A DNA stretch of 64,000 bases, from the NCBI RefSeq assembly GCF_042100115.1, contig NC_091278.1, positions 992,001 to 1,056,000 of the forward strand. Direction: 5' to 3'. The position numbers and the translations under genes are program-made. Below the pieces are notes generated by a model. It was not told the DNA's origin. It saw nothing but the letters and a program-made list of their open reading frames with translations, and searched no databases. Source of the stretch: Alternaria dauci (taxonomy: Eukaryota > Ascomycota > Dothideomycetes > Pleosporales > Pleosporaceae). Positions 8,290 through 19,250 of this stretch are shown here, piece after piece (positions within the stretch are counted from its first letter, which is position 1; every line of letters begins with the position of its first letter).

Positions 8290-9255
8290 ATGCCACAGCC
8301 GAAATCTCTACCCAAAGACCGCTACACCAGGCAACGCGCCGCGCGAGAAATACGTCGAAACCTTGCCGCTCTGACACCATCAACATCCCACCCCCAGCTC
8401 CAATCGCTATTCTTCGCCGTCCTGCCAGCAGAAATCCGTTTCACAATCTACCAACACGTGCTTTCCCAACAACACGACCCCACCCGCCCCATCGACACCC
8501 ATTCCATCTCCCCACTGTACCGACCCCGACACACTCACCGCACAAAAATCGACTCAGCCCTGCTCCTCACATGCCGCCTCGTCTACGTCGAAGCTCACCA
8601 AATCCCTTTACGCAGTTCCACGCACCATTTCCGGTACCTGGGCAGTACATCATGGCTGTACAACGGAGATATCTGGCTGCACCACATTACCAAGCAGCGA
8701 GGCGCAGAACTATATCATCTCCACGATAACCTCGTTGCACTCAAAGCGTCCAACTTTAATAAATTCCTACTCAGCCATTTGTGCTGGAGAAGGATTACTT
8801 GGACGATATGCGCGTACCTCCTTCCGCCTTTACTCGCTGAACTGAAGGAACGACAACGGCTTGCGGAGACGGTGGCTAGTTTGGTTCTGCCGAGTAGTTG
8901 CCAGGAGGTTAATTTGGAGTTTGAAACGAGGGAGGATTTGTTGCCTGATTGGCCAGGGTTGGAGGATCAGATCGAGGCGTGTAGAGCGCTGGGGTTGCGC
9001 AAGGCGGATGGGTCGGTGTTGGAAATTGATAGCAGATATGGCGTGAAGTATACGTGGATGGGGAGCGGGCAGGCGAGGTGGGGCACGAGTGAAGATGCGG
9101 TCTGGAAAGAAAAGATGAGGTATCATACTACGAGGCTGTGTTGGAGGGCGAGAGTGCCGAGGAGGGAGTATATGAGTTATGATTTTTTGAATTGTATGGG
9201 TGTTGAGAGCGATAAGGAAGGGGTGGTAGAGGAAGTGAAGAGCTTGTGTGGGTAG
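8290..9255 (+). CDS. F-box-like/DUF7730-type fungal protein
   Basis: A single-exon protein of 321 residues. Residues 40-60 (FFAVLPAEIRFTIYQHVL) followed later by SALLLTCRLVYVEAHQ is the pattern of a large fungal family in which an F-box-like helix pair precedes a conserved TCR-x-YxEA segment. The rest has FRYLG, the pair LPPLLAEL and a W-rich C-terminus. Family members are mostly uncharacterised, and some may act as substrate receptors of SCF ubiquitin ligases. No membrane segment is visible. The name rests on motif likeness only. Confidence 0.75.
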   Translation: MPQPKSLPKDRYTRQRAAREIRRNLAALTPSTSHPQLQSLFFAVLPAEIRFTIYQHVLSQQHDPTRPIDTHSISPLYRPRHTHRTKIDSALLLTCRLVYVEAHQIPLRSSTHHFRYLGSTSWLYNGDIWLHHITKQRGAELYHLHDNLVALKASNFNKFLLSHLCWRRITWTICAYLLPPLLAELKERQRLAETVASLVLPSSCQEVNLEFETREDLLPDWPGLEDQIEACRALGLRKADGSVLEIDSRYGVKYTWMGSGQARWGTSEDAVWKEKMRYHTTRLCWRARVPRREYMSYDFLNCMGVESDKEGVVEEVKSLCG

Positions 9256-9736
9256 TCGTGTAAAAGTCCGGTACATGTACACGAAGGACATTGGGGAATA
9301 TGACCTGAATCTCGCCGGAGACATGCAAGGTTCGTGGGTTCATGTGATCCATTTGCTCTCTGTCTATTTCGTCCTCTTCTGTCACGATTTCGCCCCCTCA
9401 ACCTGGATATACCAAGTACATAGGAGACCTTCGTCCCCATGCCGCCAACTGCTCACGTACGCGTCAATACGCTAATGTGCGGCGTGCACCAGCGACCGAA
9501 GCGACTTTCATATTCCTCGTGCATGGTACTGCTAGAAATCCATTTAACGCCAGGCCAAGAAATAATAAAGACTCAATCCTCCAAGACAGAATACAATTTC
9601 AAGATACAAAGGAATAAGAAAGATTCGCACAACTGACCTTGAAAGCGTTCGAAGTACCCTGTGGTGGAGGTCCATCGCACGTACTTGGACAGCCCTTCGT
9701 TTTGCATAATAACGTCGTTCCTAACCATGACATGTT
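9256..9736. other. Convergent intergenic region
   Basis: The 3' ends of the F-box-like gene and the RBM42-like gene face each other here. An AATAAA at 9564-9569 could serve as a polyadenylation signal for the plus-strand gene. Nothing else was seen. Confidence 0.35.
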
Positions 9737-10729
9737 TCAACCCAGTACCCTTGGACCGTTTGACTTGCCCTTCTTCTGAACACCACGAGGTATGAACATG
9801 GCAGGAGATGATACCACCGCGGGAGTGCTGTTGTTGCCGTTGCCGGCCTTGTTCTTATTGTCCTTGTTGTTCTTGTTCTTTCCTTGCTTGTGTTTGTCGT
9901 CCTTCTTCGTGACGGCCTTGACCTCGGAAGTGGCGCGTTTGATGAGGACTGGGTGGCTGCCGATGTACTTGCCGTTCATCTCCTTGGCAGCGCGGAAGTA
10001 GTCGTCGGTGTCTGCAAAGCTGACGAAGCCATAACTGCGACTCTTGGTGGACTTTTTGTCTCGTACAACGCGGGCTTTGGAAAGAGAGGGGTACTTTGCA
10101 AAGGCTTTGAGGAGCGAATCGTCGGTGACTTCACCAGCGAGGTTGCCGATGAATAGGCGCGGATGCAACGGGTTCCATTCGAGCAGAGTCTCGTCCTCCC
10201 ACTGCTTTCCACCCCCCTCGCGAATGACAGTCTTGCGCTTGCCATCAGCTGTCGGCCCCGCTGCTTCAGCATCCTGAGGGGCTGCCGGCTCCGGTCGAGC
10301 GCCTACGTTCGCACTGCTGGTCTTCTTCGCGTTGGCATCGCCGGCGTTGTATGCGCTGTTCCACTCGGCGATTCGAGCCTCTTCTTCGGGATCATAGGTG
10401 CCAGCAAAACTGCGGTTCACGGTTGGGGGAGCTGTGTATGAGGTTGCAGCAGGAGCACCCGTCGCATAGGCTGGGTACGAATAGTTGTTGTAAGCATTGC
10501 TGGTCGGGTAAGCGGGTGCTTGGTAGGGGGCGCTCACTGGGGCTTGCGCGTAGCTTGCCGGCGCAGCAAACGCCTGTGGAGGAGCGTGAGCTGCCACCGA
10601 GCGCGGTGTGAAGCCAGCAGACATGGTCGAGTTGCCTTGGCCGCGCGCGCCAGCGTTGTTCGGCCTCGAGGGCGGTGCCGAGTATGTGCTAGGCGGCGGC
10701 CGCGCTGGGAGAGAGTGATGGGGCTGCAT
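9737..10729 (-). CDS. RBM42-like RRM RNA-binding protein
   Basis: A single-exon protein of 330 residues. The first 110 residues are low-complexity P/A/Y/S/Q. The segment GTYDPEEEARIAEWNSAY precedes the RRM, as in RBM42-type proteins. The RRM at about residues 190-270 has RNP2 LFIGNL and RNP1 SYGFVSF. The C-terminal tail is K/N-rich (KQGKNKNNKDNKNKAG) and ends near PRGVQKKGKSNGPRVLG. The likely role is pre-mRNA splicing or mRNA binding in the nucleus, inferred from the family. The start is a clear ATG (MQPHHSLPARPP). Confidence 0.88.
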   Translation of the reverse strand: MQPHHSLPARPPPSTYSAPPSRPNNAGARGQGNSTMSAGFTPRSVAAHAPPQAFAAPASYAQAPVSAPYQAPAYPTSNAYNNYSYPAYATGAPAATSYTAPPTVNRSFAGTYDPEEEARIAEWNSAYNAGDANAKKTSSANVGARPEPAAPQDAEAAGPTADGKRKTVIREGGGKQWEDETLLEWNPLHPRLFIGNLAGEVTDDSLLKAFAKYPSLSKARVVRDKKSTKSRSYGFVSFADTDDYFRAAKEMNGKYIGSHPVLIKRATSEVKAVTKKDDKHKQGKNKNNKDNKNKAGNGNNSTPAVVSSPAMFIPRGVQKKGKSNGPRVLG

Positions 10730-10968
10730 GGTGTAGTAGGAGCTGCGCGTCAGTCCAGGTTAACCTTAGCGAGGTGATGACTTAACCAGCTACTGGTTGG
10801 GATGCGCTCTAGTATCGCGAAACTAGGTAGACTGGTGGTAGGACGGTCGGATGACTAAGGTTGCGTCGCAGTCTAGGGCTCGCGCAGATTTTGAAGGGTG
10901 GATGTCGGGAGCGCGGGCGCGGAACGTGGCGGTGGTACAGACTGAGTGAGGCGCAGTGATTTCCTTGG

Positions 10969-10973
<5 letters not shown>

Positions 10974-11003
<30 letters not shown>
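10974..11003 (+). repeat. (TG)n microsatellite
   Basis: About fifteen uninterrupted TG units lie in the intergenic region upstream of the RBM42-like gene. Such tracts vary between strains and can form Z-DNA. Confidence 0.95.
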
Positions 11004-11004
<1 letters not shown>

Positions 11005-12009
11005 AAAATAATGCCTCTGTGTGGAACGCGTTCGTGTGAGTGAATAAAACCGCCCAGACAGTCTCACGCAGGTGATTCACCGAGACTGATGCTGACTAGT
11101 CGTCAGAGGCAGGCGAGACTTTCCCGAAGCATCTAGCAAGCGATGATGCAGGAGGGCGATGACCGGATCGGCGTTTGAAAGGGGGCAGAGTGGGATGGCG
11201 GGCCGGTGTGCAAATTGAATTACCGTGGGGATGCGTTGGATGGGGGCGTCGACGTTGGTGTTATTTGTTGAATCATGTTGCACAAAGTGAGCCGCTTGGC
11301 TTCTCCGGCCCCGAATCACGTGGCGCCGGCATGTCGGCAGCCGCTGCACAACATGTGCCCAGCGCAAGGCACGACCTTGGAGACAGCCATAAGGCTCCAG
11401 CAGTATCAAAGTAAAAAAAAACAGAGCAATAACTCATCATCGGACATGTCTTTGACGTCGCCTCACTAATCATGAACCATGAGGTAAGCATCGCCAGACT
11501 TGTCCGGTCACCACATGCCGGCCCTAGTCCGAAGATCCCTGCACGCTGCCCCTCCATCGTCCGTAATGCTGCTGTGTTAAGGCTGAGATGGAGGGGCTGG
11601 CGCACTCGAGAATTCGAGAGCTGGGAGCGTCACAAGCAGCCGCATTTGACCGCGACGCCGTTGGACGTGTTGCGTGCATCCCTAGTCTGCCAGCCGCGAG
11701 CCACGTTTCTCGGACTATGTGGTAGGTAGCTGTATAGCCGTCCGATATGCGCAAACCCACCCGTGGCCAGGCCGCGCCTAACAAGGCCGCTTTCTAATCA
11801 TGCAACGTTCAGCAATCGTGTCCGGAGAACTGCAAACGTTTACAAGACGGAATTGGCAACAGTGGCTTGTGTCACAATAGCCTTACCGCCGCGGCCGAAG
11901 CTATTCTCCGTCAACTGAGTGATGCTGGGATGTGTGGGACGTGCAGCCAACTGATGCAATAGTAGTGTGCCCCGCTTGTTTCCAAAGTCTGCCGACGACT
12001 ACATTATCT

Positions 12010-12067
12010 CGACAAGACCCCCACCAATCTTCTTCTCTCTTCTCTTGACCATCACCAGCTCTATAAG
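12010..12067 (+). promoter_or_regulatory. C/T-rich tract and TATAAG upstream of 6PGDH
   Basis: A pyrimidine-rich stretch (CTTCTTCTCTCTTCTCTTG) is followed by TATAAG at 12062-12067, about 100 nt before the ATG. CT boxes near the start site are usual for highly expressed fungal genes. Assignment is by position and composition only. Confidence 0.45.
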
Positions 12068-12165
12068 CCTCAATTGCCCTCTCGTGTTGCACGCCCGGCC
12101 GCTGCAACTCTACCCCGCCACACCTTTCTCATCCACACACCTATACCCGCACGAGAATAGTAATC

Positions 12166-14047
12166 ATGTCTGCTGAGCCCGTTGGAGATTTCGGCCTCAT
12201 CGGCCTGGCTGTAAGTAATCGCCAGTCCGGTCGCATTCACAGAGGCTGCGGTACCAAGTGCATGTCTTCATGTATTCTGGTCGGCCATTGAGTGCATGGG
12301 ACAAATTATCCGGACACATTCGCGTCCAACTCATCGAGAGAGAAGCCATGCTGACCATGCACGCAGGTCATGGGCCAGAACTTGATCCTCAACGCGTAAG
12401 TCACGACCCACATTGCACTCACATCAAACAAAGTACTAACAAAAGGCAGTGCTGATCACGGCTTCACTGTCGTCGCCTTCAACCGAACGTAAGCGCTTCG
12501 ATACACTGCGCCCGGAATACACACTGACACGCAGACAGCGTTGCCAAGGTCGACCGATTCTTGAACGATGGTAAGGCTCATCCACGAACCGCTACTATCA
12601 TTTCTAACAAGCAACAGAGGCCAAGGGCAAGTCCATTGTCGGCGCCCACTCCATCAAGGAGTTCGTCTCCAAGCTCAAGAAGCCCCGCCGCATGATGATG
12701 CTCGTCATGGCTGGTAAGCCCGTTGACGACTTCATCGAGCTCCTCCTCGAGGGAGGCGCCGAGGAGGGTGACATCATCATCGACGGTGGTAACTCCCACT
12801 ACCCCGACACCAACCGCCGCACAAACTACCTTAAGGCAAAGGGTATCCGATTCGTCGGAACCGGTGTCTCTGGAGGAGAGGAGGGTGCCCGTTACGGTCC
12901 CTCCATCATGCCCGGTGGTAACGAGGAGGCCTGGCCATACATCAAGGTACGAGTCTACGAAATGCGTATAGGGCGCATCTAACAATGCTCCAGGACGTCC
13001 TCCAGTCCATCTCCGCAAAGTCCGACGGCGAGGCCTGCTGCCAATGGGTCGGTGACGAGGGTGCCGGTCACTACGTCAAGATGGTTCACAACGGTATTGA
13101 GTACGGTGACATGCAGTTGATCTGCGAGGTAAGACGAGCTGGTCGTACCGAAACAAGAAAAAGACTGACAAAACCAGGCCTACGACATCATGAAGCGCGG
13201 TCTTGGCATGAGCAACAAGGAGATTGGCGATGTTTTCACAGAATGGAACAAGGGCGTTCTCGACTCCTTCCTGATTGAGATTACCCGCGACATCATGTAC
13301 AAGAATGACGACGACGGTGTTGCCATTGTTGAGAAGATCATGGACTCTGCTGGCCAGAAGGGTACCGGCAAGTGGACCGCCATCAACGCGCTCGACCTCG
13401 GTATGCCCGTTACCCTGATTGGAGAGGCCGTCTTCGCCCGTTGCCTGAGTTCGCTCAAGCAGGAGCGTGGCCGTGCTTCCGGTCTTTTGGACGGCCCTAC
13501 TCCCAGCTTCTCTGGTGACCGCAAGGCCTTCATCGACAACCTCGAGCAGGCTCTCTACGCATCCAAGATCATCTCCTACGCTCAGGGTTTCATGCTGATC
13601 CAGAACGCCGCCAAGGAGTACAAGTGGAAGCTGAACAAGCCAGAGATCGCCCTCATGTGGCGCGGTGGCTGCATCATTCGCTCCGTTTTCTTGAAGGAGA
13701 TCACCAAGGCGTACCGCCAGAACCCCGACCTCGAGAACTTGCTGTTCGACGAATTCTTCAGCAAGGCTATTCACAAGGCTCAATCCGGCTGGAGAGACGT
13801 CGTCTCCAAGGGTGCTCTCTGGGGTATCCCCACCCCTGCTTTCAGCACCGCCCTCAGCTTCTACGACGGATACCGCGCCAAGGACCTCCCCGCCAACCTG
13901 TTGCAGGCGCAGCGTGACTACTTCGGTGCCCACACCTTCAGGATCAAGCCCGAGTTTGCCAACGAGACCTACAAGGAGGGCCAGGACATCCACGTCAACT
14001 GGACCGGAAGGGGCGGAAACATCTCTGCTTCCACCTACAACGCTTAA
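12166..14047 (+). CDS. gnd1: 6-phosphogluconate dehydrogenase (decarboxylating)
   Basis: This enzyme oxidises 6-phosphogluconate to ribulose 5-phosphate and CO2, yielding NADPH in the pentose phosphate pathway. Seven exons (12166-12210, 12367-12395, 12450-12488, 12539-12570, 12618-12946, 12994-13128, 13178-14047) join to 492 residues, the usual length. The Rossmann motif GLIGLAVMGQN is split over exons 1-2, followed by VVAFNRT. The substrate region has [13 protein letters not shown] and [14 protein letters not shown]. The signature [14 protein letters not shown] contains the catalytic Lys just before it (YVKMVHNG). The C-terminus [11 protein letters not shown] is typical. Four tiny 5' exons are notable. 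A 346-codon antisense ORF covers it but is a shadow of biased codon use. Confidence 0.97.
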
Positions 14048-14751
14048 AAAGGGATATTCATTGCTTGCCAGACGGGGCCAGAAAGTCGCCCCGTGTTCAC
14101 GTTTGATAGTGAGCATGAGGAGTGTGATACCTCAAATCTAGAATGAATATAATGATTCGCATGTCCAATGTTTGCAGACGGCTGGTGAATGTTTGACGCT
14201 CAGCTTGACCGCTGTGTTGTTGCTCGACAGGGCTAGGCTGCTTCGAGTATGTGATCATCGGGTAACTCTGGGTAGACCCTTGTGTATCCACCCCACTATG
14301 AAAGTGAACATTGTTACGAGGTCGCACGCGCATCGGCTTCGCAGCGATTAGAAACATTCGGGACGGAAAGCGTGTCCAAAGGGCAAACACAGGATAATTG
14401 GTCCCACAGCAAGCGCCCTGCGTCCAGGCTTGGCATCGCGACCACGGAAAGTCGCAGCGCATCAATCACGACAACATCATCTCCTACGCTCCGAGCTACG
14501 ATAGCTCCACCACACCCGCGCTGCCCTGCCACCCGGTTGCGCGTGTGTTGTCGCGTTTTCATTTCTTTCATTCCTTTGGATTGTATATTCACTGCTTGTA
14601 TGAGTCTCTGGCGTTAGGTCCTTGAGAGCACATCTGGCCAATATTTGGGTGCTGACGAAACATATCTGTAGCGGAGCAACGAGCCAGCCTCGGCCGCCCG
14701 TAATATACAACCGTCTAGACGAGAGACGCAAGAGACAGGAGCAGGACTACT
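14048..14751. other. Intergenic region
   Basis: Between the 3' end of 6PGDH and the LSM12-like gene. Overlapping ORFs of up to 122 codons on both strands lack any domain-like pattern. Nothing supportable was seen. Confidence 0.35.
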
Positions 14752-15601
14752 ATGGCGGACAACAAGCGCAACAGCGTTGCGGGTAAGGTCGCGACGCCGA
14801 ACCTCAAAGCCGGCACGAGCTCGGGCAAAGATGTCATCGGCGCAGACTCGGACCTGTACAAGGCCGTCGGGTCACGGTACGTTGTGATTGCTTTGGAAGA
14901 AATCCCGGAATTGGGACATTAGCTAACGTGACCCAGCATCAAAGTAACATGTGCCCCTGGCAAGAACGTCCTCGAAGGCACCCTCTTCACGGCCTGCAAC
15001 CTCACCCACGCCATAGCCATCAACACTGCCCCCGCCCCGCCGAACCCCTCCGCCTCCATCTTCAGCCAGCCTGGCGACTACCACATCATCCCATTCGCGC
15101 ACATTGAATCTTTCGAGATCATCGGCACAGGAGAGCGAGCAGCTGAGTCTGCACCGGGTTTCGATGGCGCGCTCCCCAGCATTTCCAAGGTGGATCTAGC
15201 CGCACTTCAAGCCCGCGAAGACCAGACAATCCGTGAGATGAAGAAGAAGGACATGCAAAAGGGCAAGGGCGTTAGTCCCGAGGCACAGGAGCTGTTCGAT
15301 GCTATATCGAGAACGTGAGTCACAGCAAGAACGTGCAGGTACAGGGGTATCTCAACTGACATGTTGCAAATACAGTCTACCGACCCGTTGGGTAGACACA
15401 CAGATCGTCGTTAGCGACTCCGTTCTGATTCAAGCCCCGTACACGCTCGATAGTATCAGGGCGCCCACCGACAAGCAGCAGGCTGAAAACCACGTCCGCA
15501 AGGTTGTCGAACGCTTCTACCAGCGCAAGAAGGGTGCGGCTTCGGGAGGAGCTGCGCGCGCACCGGTTGCTGTGCCGAACGCCCCTAGAAAGGGAGGTTA
15601 G
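14752..15601 (+). CDS. LSM12-like protein (Lsm plus anticodon-binding-like domain)
   Basis: Three exons (14752-14876, 14937-15314, 15376-15601) join to 242 residues. Residues 40-115 form an Lsm-like fold (IKVTCAPGKNVLEGTLFT, then HIIPFAHIESFEIIG). The C-terminal half has the LSM12 AD-domain pattern: ALQAREDQTI, LPTRWVDTQIVV, APYTLDSI and VRKVVERFYQRKK. LSM12 proteins bind RNA-protein complexes such as those with ataxin-2/Pbp1 and affect mRNA stability and translation (family knowledge). The start is the first ATG in frame (MADNKRNSVAG). Introns of 60 and 61 nt have GTACGT and GTGAGT donors. Confidence 0.88.
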
Positions 15602-16221
15602 AGCCTAGTCAGCCCAGATCTTGCATGCATGCAGAGACCATGTCGTTGGATGGAAGGTTAGTCTCGTTGGGCGTAGACGCGTCGCCTACGAGGGGCGTAC
15701 GTAATGATGGTAGCAGTCATGCACTCTGTGGGACGCGCCGAACAACGGGTATACTATAAATCATTGCATTCTATGCAGGAAGCCCAGCAGCGTAACTAGG
15801 TCGTAGGCATATCAGAAATTCACGAAATGTCCAAAAGCCATGGCTTGTGTCGTGCTGTGTGACGTAAGCTGGGAGGAGCTATGGAAGGGGCACTCCATGT
15901 GCACTAGCATCCCTACTCTTCGAGTACCTGTTCATCTCTGAGTTCTGTCGATCTGGCCGCTACATCTCGTCATTTATTGCAAAATACGTACTGTGAGCCT
16001 TCAAGACGAGGCTGTGTATGCAACGAGGCTTACCCCGCGCGTCACGTTCGAGCTTTGAGCAGTGCACGAATAGGGGGCTGCATTTAAACGCCTCTTTATC
16101 AGCCTGGAAGGCCGCGTCCTGATGGCGCCTGGGATGGTTTTCCTTACACCTTCTTCCCGCACTACATCGTCATTCTGATCTATATATCACATATGAAAAC
16201 ATCTACCTCACGGATCTTCAG
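15602..16221. other. Intergenic region
   Basis: Between the LSM12-like gene and the STAND N-terminal domain gene. No ORF or RNA gene is supported. Confidence 0.35.
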
Positions 16222-17583
16222 ATGGATCCGTTAAGCATTACGGTGGCTGTGGTAGGTTTCCAGGACCCTACGGCTCTTGTGTGACAGTACCGCTTAGCTA
16301 ACTCGACTTCTAGCTTCGCATTACAACGACCTGTGTTGCAGCGGCGAAGGAGCTCAACCAGATACATGTCGCATGGAAGCGCGCGCCCACTACCGTATCT
16401 TCTCTCTGTTCGCAACTCAAGCTTACCGGCGCCTCACTTTCTCAGATTCAATCTTTGCTCCTGCACAACACAGATATCTTGCAGGCCAAGCCAGCCTTAG
16501 TCGAGACGTTTGACACGACCTTGACAAGTTGCCTAGTGTTATCAGCATGTCTGGAGAAGTACATGCTGAAGATCACAAAGGGCGTCCTTGATGACTCGAA
16601 GCTGAGCTGGAAGGCGAAATTCAAGACTCTTTGGAATGAGGATGAGGTCAAAGAGCTGTTGGAGCAGCTGCATCAACAGCATGCTGCCATTGGCACACTG
16701 GTCGGGCTGCTACAAATGTGAGCAAGAAATCATTTCCAGTACAGCGTAAGATCACGAATGTGTGGCTGACCGTCACAGGGATTCCTTGGCCGAAATCAAG
16801 GATCTTATCCGAAAGCATGGCAGAATGCTGCAAAGAATCGTGAACGGCACCCAACGTATGCGAGAAGCTCATTCCATTGAAGTCGCGGAGTCCATACTAG
16901 GTACCGATGACTCGAGCAGCATTTTCAGCAAGCCCTCCATCAATACGGACGTTAGCGGCCATCCTTCCGGAAGCCCTTTCGAATCCGAAATTCTGAGATC
17001 GAATGTATATTCCAAGGCATTCAACAACACTATGAAACAGAGAGCGGATACCAAACCTGACGATACAAAGACTGTCATTAGCGATGGCATGACCATGCAT
17101 GACGATGATGCAGATCGTATGATTGACTCATCAGTTGCCAAGCAAGATACGATTCCCGCTCCAGAACGTACAATAATTGAGTTTCTTCCCTCGAGTGATC
17201 TCGTCAAAAGCGCGTGGGGTAACCTCAGCATCCAAACAATGATCACATATTGTTTACGAAGTTACTCTGCTGAACACCACGAAGAGCTAAGATATAAGAA
17301 AGCTGACAAGATAGATAACCTGAGAAAAGTGAATGAGTGGGAATATTTCGGTAACATATCTGGAACTGACGTCCAGAGAAGCGACATGGTCGACCGTAGA
17401 AGTCTCGTTGTAGGGTATCGCTTAAACATACCTCTACAGGTGAGAGCTAGGAGTGGTTCCGGCAGGGATTCTAATTATGAAAACTACTGTCACTTCCTCG
17501 AGGGAGATGTACTTGAAATTAGGGTAGGCACTAGGAATCCACATAATTGCAACGATCTGACGATATCAGCATATATCTCATAA
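16222..17583 (+). CDS. Fungal STAND N-terminal domain protein without NACHT
   Basis: Three exons (16222-16251, 16314-16717, 16779-17583) join to 412 residues. The start MDPLSITVAVV and the helical region after it (CVAAAKELNQIHVAWK, SSLCSQLKLTGASLSQIQSLL) are characteristic of the helical N-terminal domain placed before NACHT or NB-ARC modules in fungal NLR-like proteins, and of solo proteins with that domain. No P-loop or repeat domain follows. Instead there is an S/D-rich linker and an unrecognised end (VVGYRLNIPLQV, FLEGDVLEIRVG). It may be a solo signalling domain or a shortened NLR. Intron 1 has branch point GCTAACT. Role in non-self recognition is inferred only from the domain. Confidence 0.75.
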
Positions 17584-17656
17584 TACTACTTGGTGGGCAT
17601 CTTCACGCTCGTTACCAACGCGGACAACCAGACCAATTTCGCGTCCGGGAGACCAC

Positions 17657-17941
17657 ATGGGGTCAAAAGACGGATTGGTGGTTATTGGAGCCATCGAATT
17701 AGACAGCGACACCAGCAAGCATATGAACACTATCCTAGGCTTTTCGGCTTGTTCTGATTCCCGTCTTGTGGGTTTGTCTGCGACACAACGTGAACAACGC
17801 ATAGAAGAGATCATGCGGGAAGATTATCCGGAACCTTCCTGGAGCGTTCTAGCAGATTGCAGGACCTTTAAGGAACTGCAAGTACGCGCACAGATAACGA
17901 GAAAGATTCGAGAGGCCATGTTGGAGACACATGTTAAGTAA
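17657..17941 (+). CDS. Doubtful ORF, possible extra exon or remnant
   Basis: A 94-codon ORF with protein-like content: LVVIGAIELDSD, LSATQREQRIEEIMRED and RAQITRKIREAMLETHV, the last predicted helical. It follows the STAND-domain gene by 73 nt on the same strand, in a stretch with no other good candidate. No convincing splice link to that gene was found. A minus-strand ORF overlaps it (17578-17814). The remaining part of 17942-18266 holds nothing recognisable. Confidence 0.2.
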   Translation: MGSKDGLVVIGAIELDSDTSKHMNTILGFSACSDSRLVGLSATQREQRIEEIMREDYPEPSWSVLADCRTFKELQVRAQITRKIREAMLETHVK

Positions 17942-18266
17942 GGAAATGCTTAGATAACCATGGAGAGGGGGAATAGTTTGAATGGACGGATGATTGAATC
18001 AGTCGGATGTGGTACTCAGGCTATTTACTCGAGGTCCAAGGAATTATGTGATGCTTCACTCTAACAGTGGGTTTTGGTCGACACTCTTTGGGGTTATGGG
18101 GTATTTCCAGGACCTACAGGTAAACTCAGGCATATGCATGTATGTCAAGCGAAAAACGGAAATACCTGCATACTTGGATTTGATTAACTTTGACTGAGTC
18201 ATAACCGCTTGAGGTATGCCAGGCTACCTCATCAACTTCATCACAGACCATGACCACCACCGAGTA

Positions 18267-19250
18267 TCAGCCCTCACTCGCCCCCCAAAGCAATGCCGAC
18301 AACCGCATTCGTCCCAGATCAACCCGGCTCTGGATTGTCAGGCTCCCGCTTTTCTCAAACCTAGAGTTGTAGCTGATCTTGTGGCTATCCAGCATATCAA
18401 CAAAAGCGCCCACGGCAGGATCATAACCCGTCCGCGCAACCACCAAGTTCTGGCACCGAGGACTCATCGCCCATCCGAACGGCGGATCGTCGAATCCTTT
18501 GAAGCTGGATCCAGTAACGTAGCAGCTTCGCTGGCGTACGGAGGCATCCTTGTACTTGAGACCTTGGCCTCCGGCAGTCGAGATGACAATGCCGAGCATA
18601 CAGTCGTCGAGCTTCTTGACGATGATGAACGGGTAGACCTTGATGCTAACATTGCCGTACTCGGATGGTATGGTCTTGTTGATTGAACTGCTCAGGGCCA
18701 TACGTGGTAGCGGAGCCCAGCCGATATCGCCGACGCTGATGGTCTTGGGGTCTATGTTGCGGACAGTTTTATATCGGTTTTGTACGATAGGCCGTGGGAT
18801 GGTGAGAGACTGTTCTTCGAATGGAGGCGGATCGAAAGCGGGATCCATTTCGGAGATTCTCGTCCTGGTGGCGGGCGGCGGTGATCTCTCATCATTTGCT
18901 CCTTCCCAGGTATCTCTCTTCCTCTTTTCTTTGTTCTCCTCCGTACTCGTGAACGTTTTGTTCCACACTTCCACATGAGCTTTAAAGTCTTGAACGCACC
19001 TTTTGAGCTTCGCCGAAGTTCTCTCCAACTCGGCCTCTTTGTCTGATAGCTCCTCAGTTGTCGCTCCATCCCATTTCATCTTGCTGTACTGTGGGAACAG
19101 TGATCTCATCCGTTCTTGCTCGACCTCGATTGCAAGAGCTTCGTTCGTGATCATATTCTTGAGATGCGTCATATCTTCGGGGACCACAGCTGGCCATACC
19201 GGCGACGTGGGCTTGTAGTCATGGTGTGATGTGTCGCCGAGGAAGTCCAT
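18267..19250 (-). CDS. Fungal protein with unrecognised C-terminal domain, paralogue 1
   Basis: A single-exon protein of 327 residues. Residues 30-100 are probably coiled coil (NEALAIEVEQERMRSLF, EELSDKEAELERTSAKLKR). A basic/polar linker follows, then a domain at 173-321 that aligns from end to end with the C-terminus of the 20094-21599 gene. Shared blocks are VGDIGW, a YP plus V-rich strand, LDDCMLGIVIST, VGAFVDML, SRFEKSGSL and RMRLSAL. No catalytic pattern was recognised; the pattern of strands suggests a compact beta domain (inference). No signal peptide or membrane segment is seen. It lies next to its paralogue in the same orientation, consistent with tandem duplication. Confidence 0.72.
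   Translation of the reverse strand: MDFLGDTSHHDYKPTSPVWPAVVPEDMTHLKNMITNEALAIEVEQERMRSLFPQYSKMKWDGATTEELSDKEAELERTSAKLKRCVQDFKAHVEVWNKTFTSTEENKEKRKRDTWEGANDERSPPPATRTRISEMDPAFDPPPFEEQSLTIPRPIVQNRYKTVRNIDPKTISVGDIGWAPLPRMALSSSINKTIPSEYGNVSIKVYPFIIVKKLDDCMLGIVISTAGGQGLKYKDASVRQRSCYVTGSSFKGFDDPPFGWAMSPRCQNLVVARTGYDPAVGAFVDMLDSHKISYNSRFEKSGSLTIQSRVDLGRMRLSALLWGASEG

Larger units (their letters stand above)
10730..12165. other. Divergent intergenic region, 1.4 kb
   Basis: This gap separates the RBM42-like gene and 6-phosphogluconate dehydrogenase, which read apart. It contains the TG microsatellite and, next to the dehydrogenase, a C/T-rich tract and a TATAAG. Short ORFs on both strands look non-coding. 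The length allows for a non-coding RNA, but none is supported. Confidence 0.35.

Noticed and set aside
13076..14116. 346-codon ORF antisense to 6PGDH
   Set aside because: It mirrors the codon bias of a well-supported gene and has no domain-like pattern.
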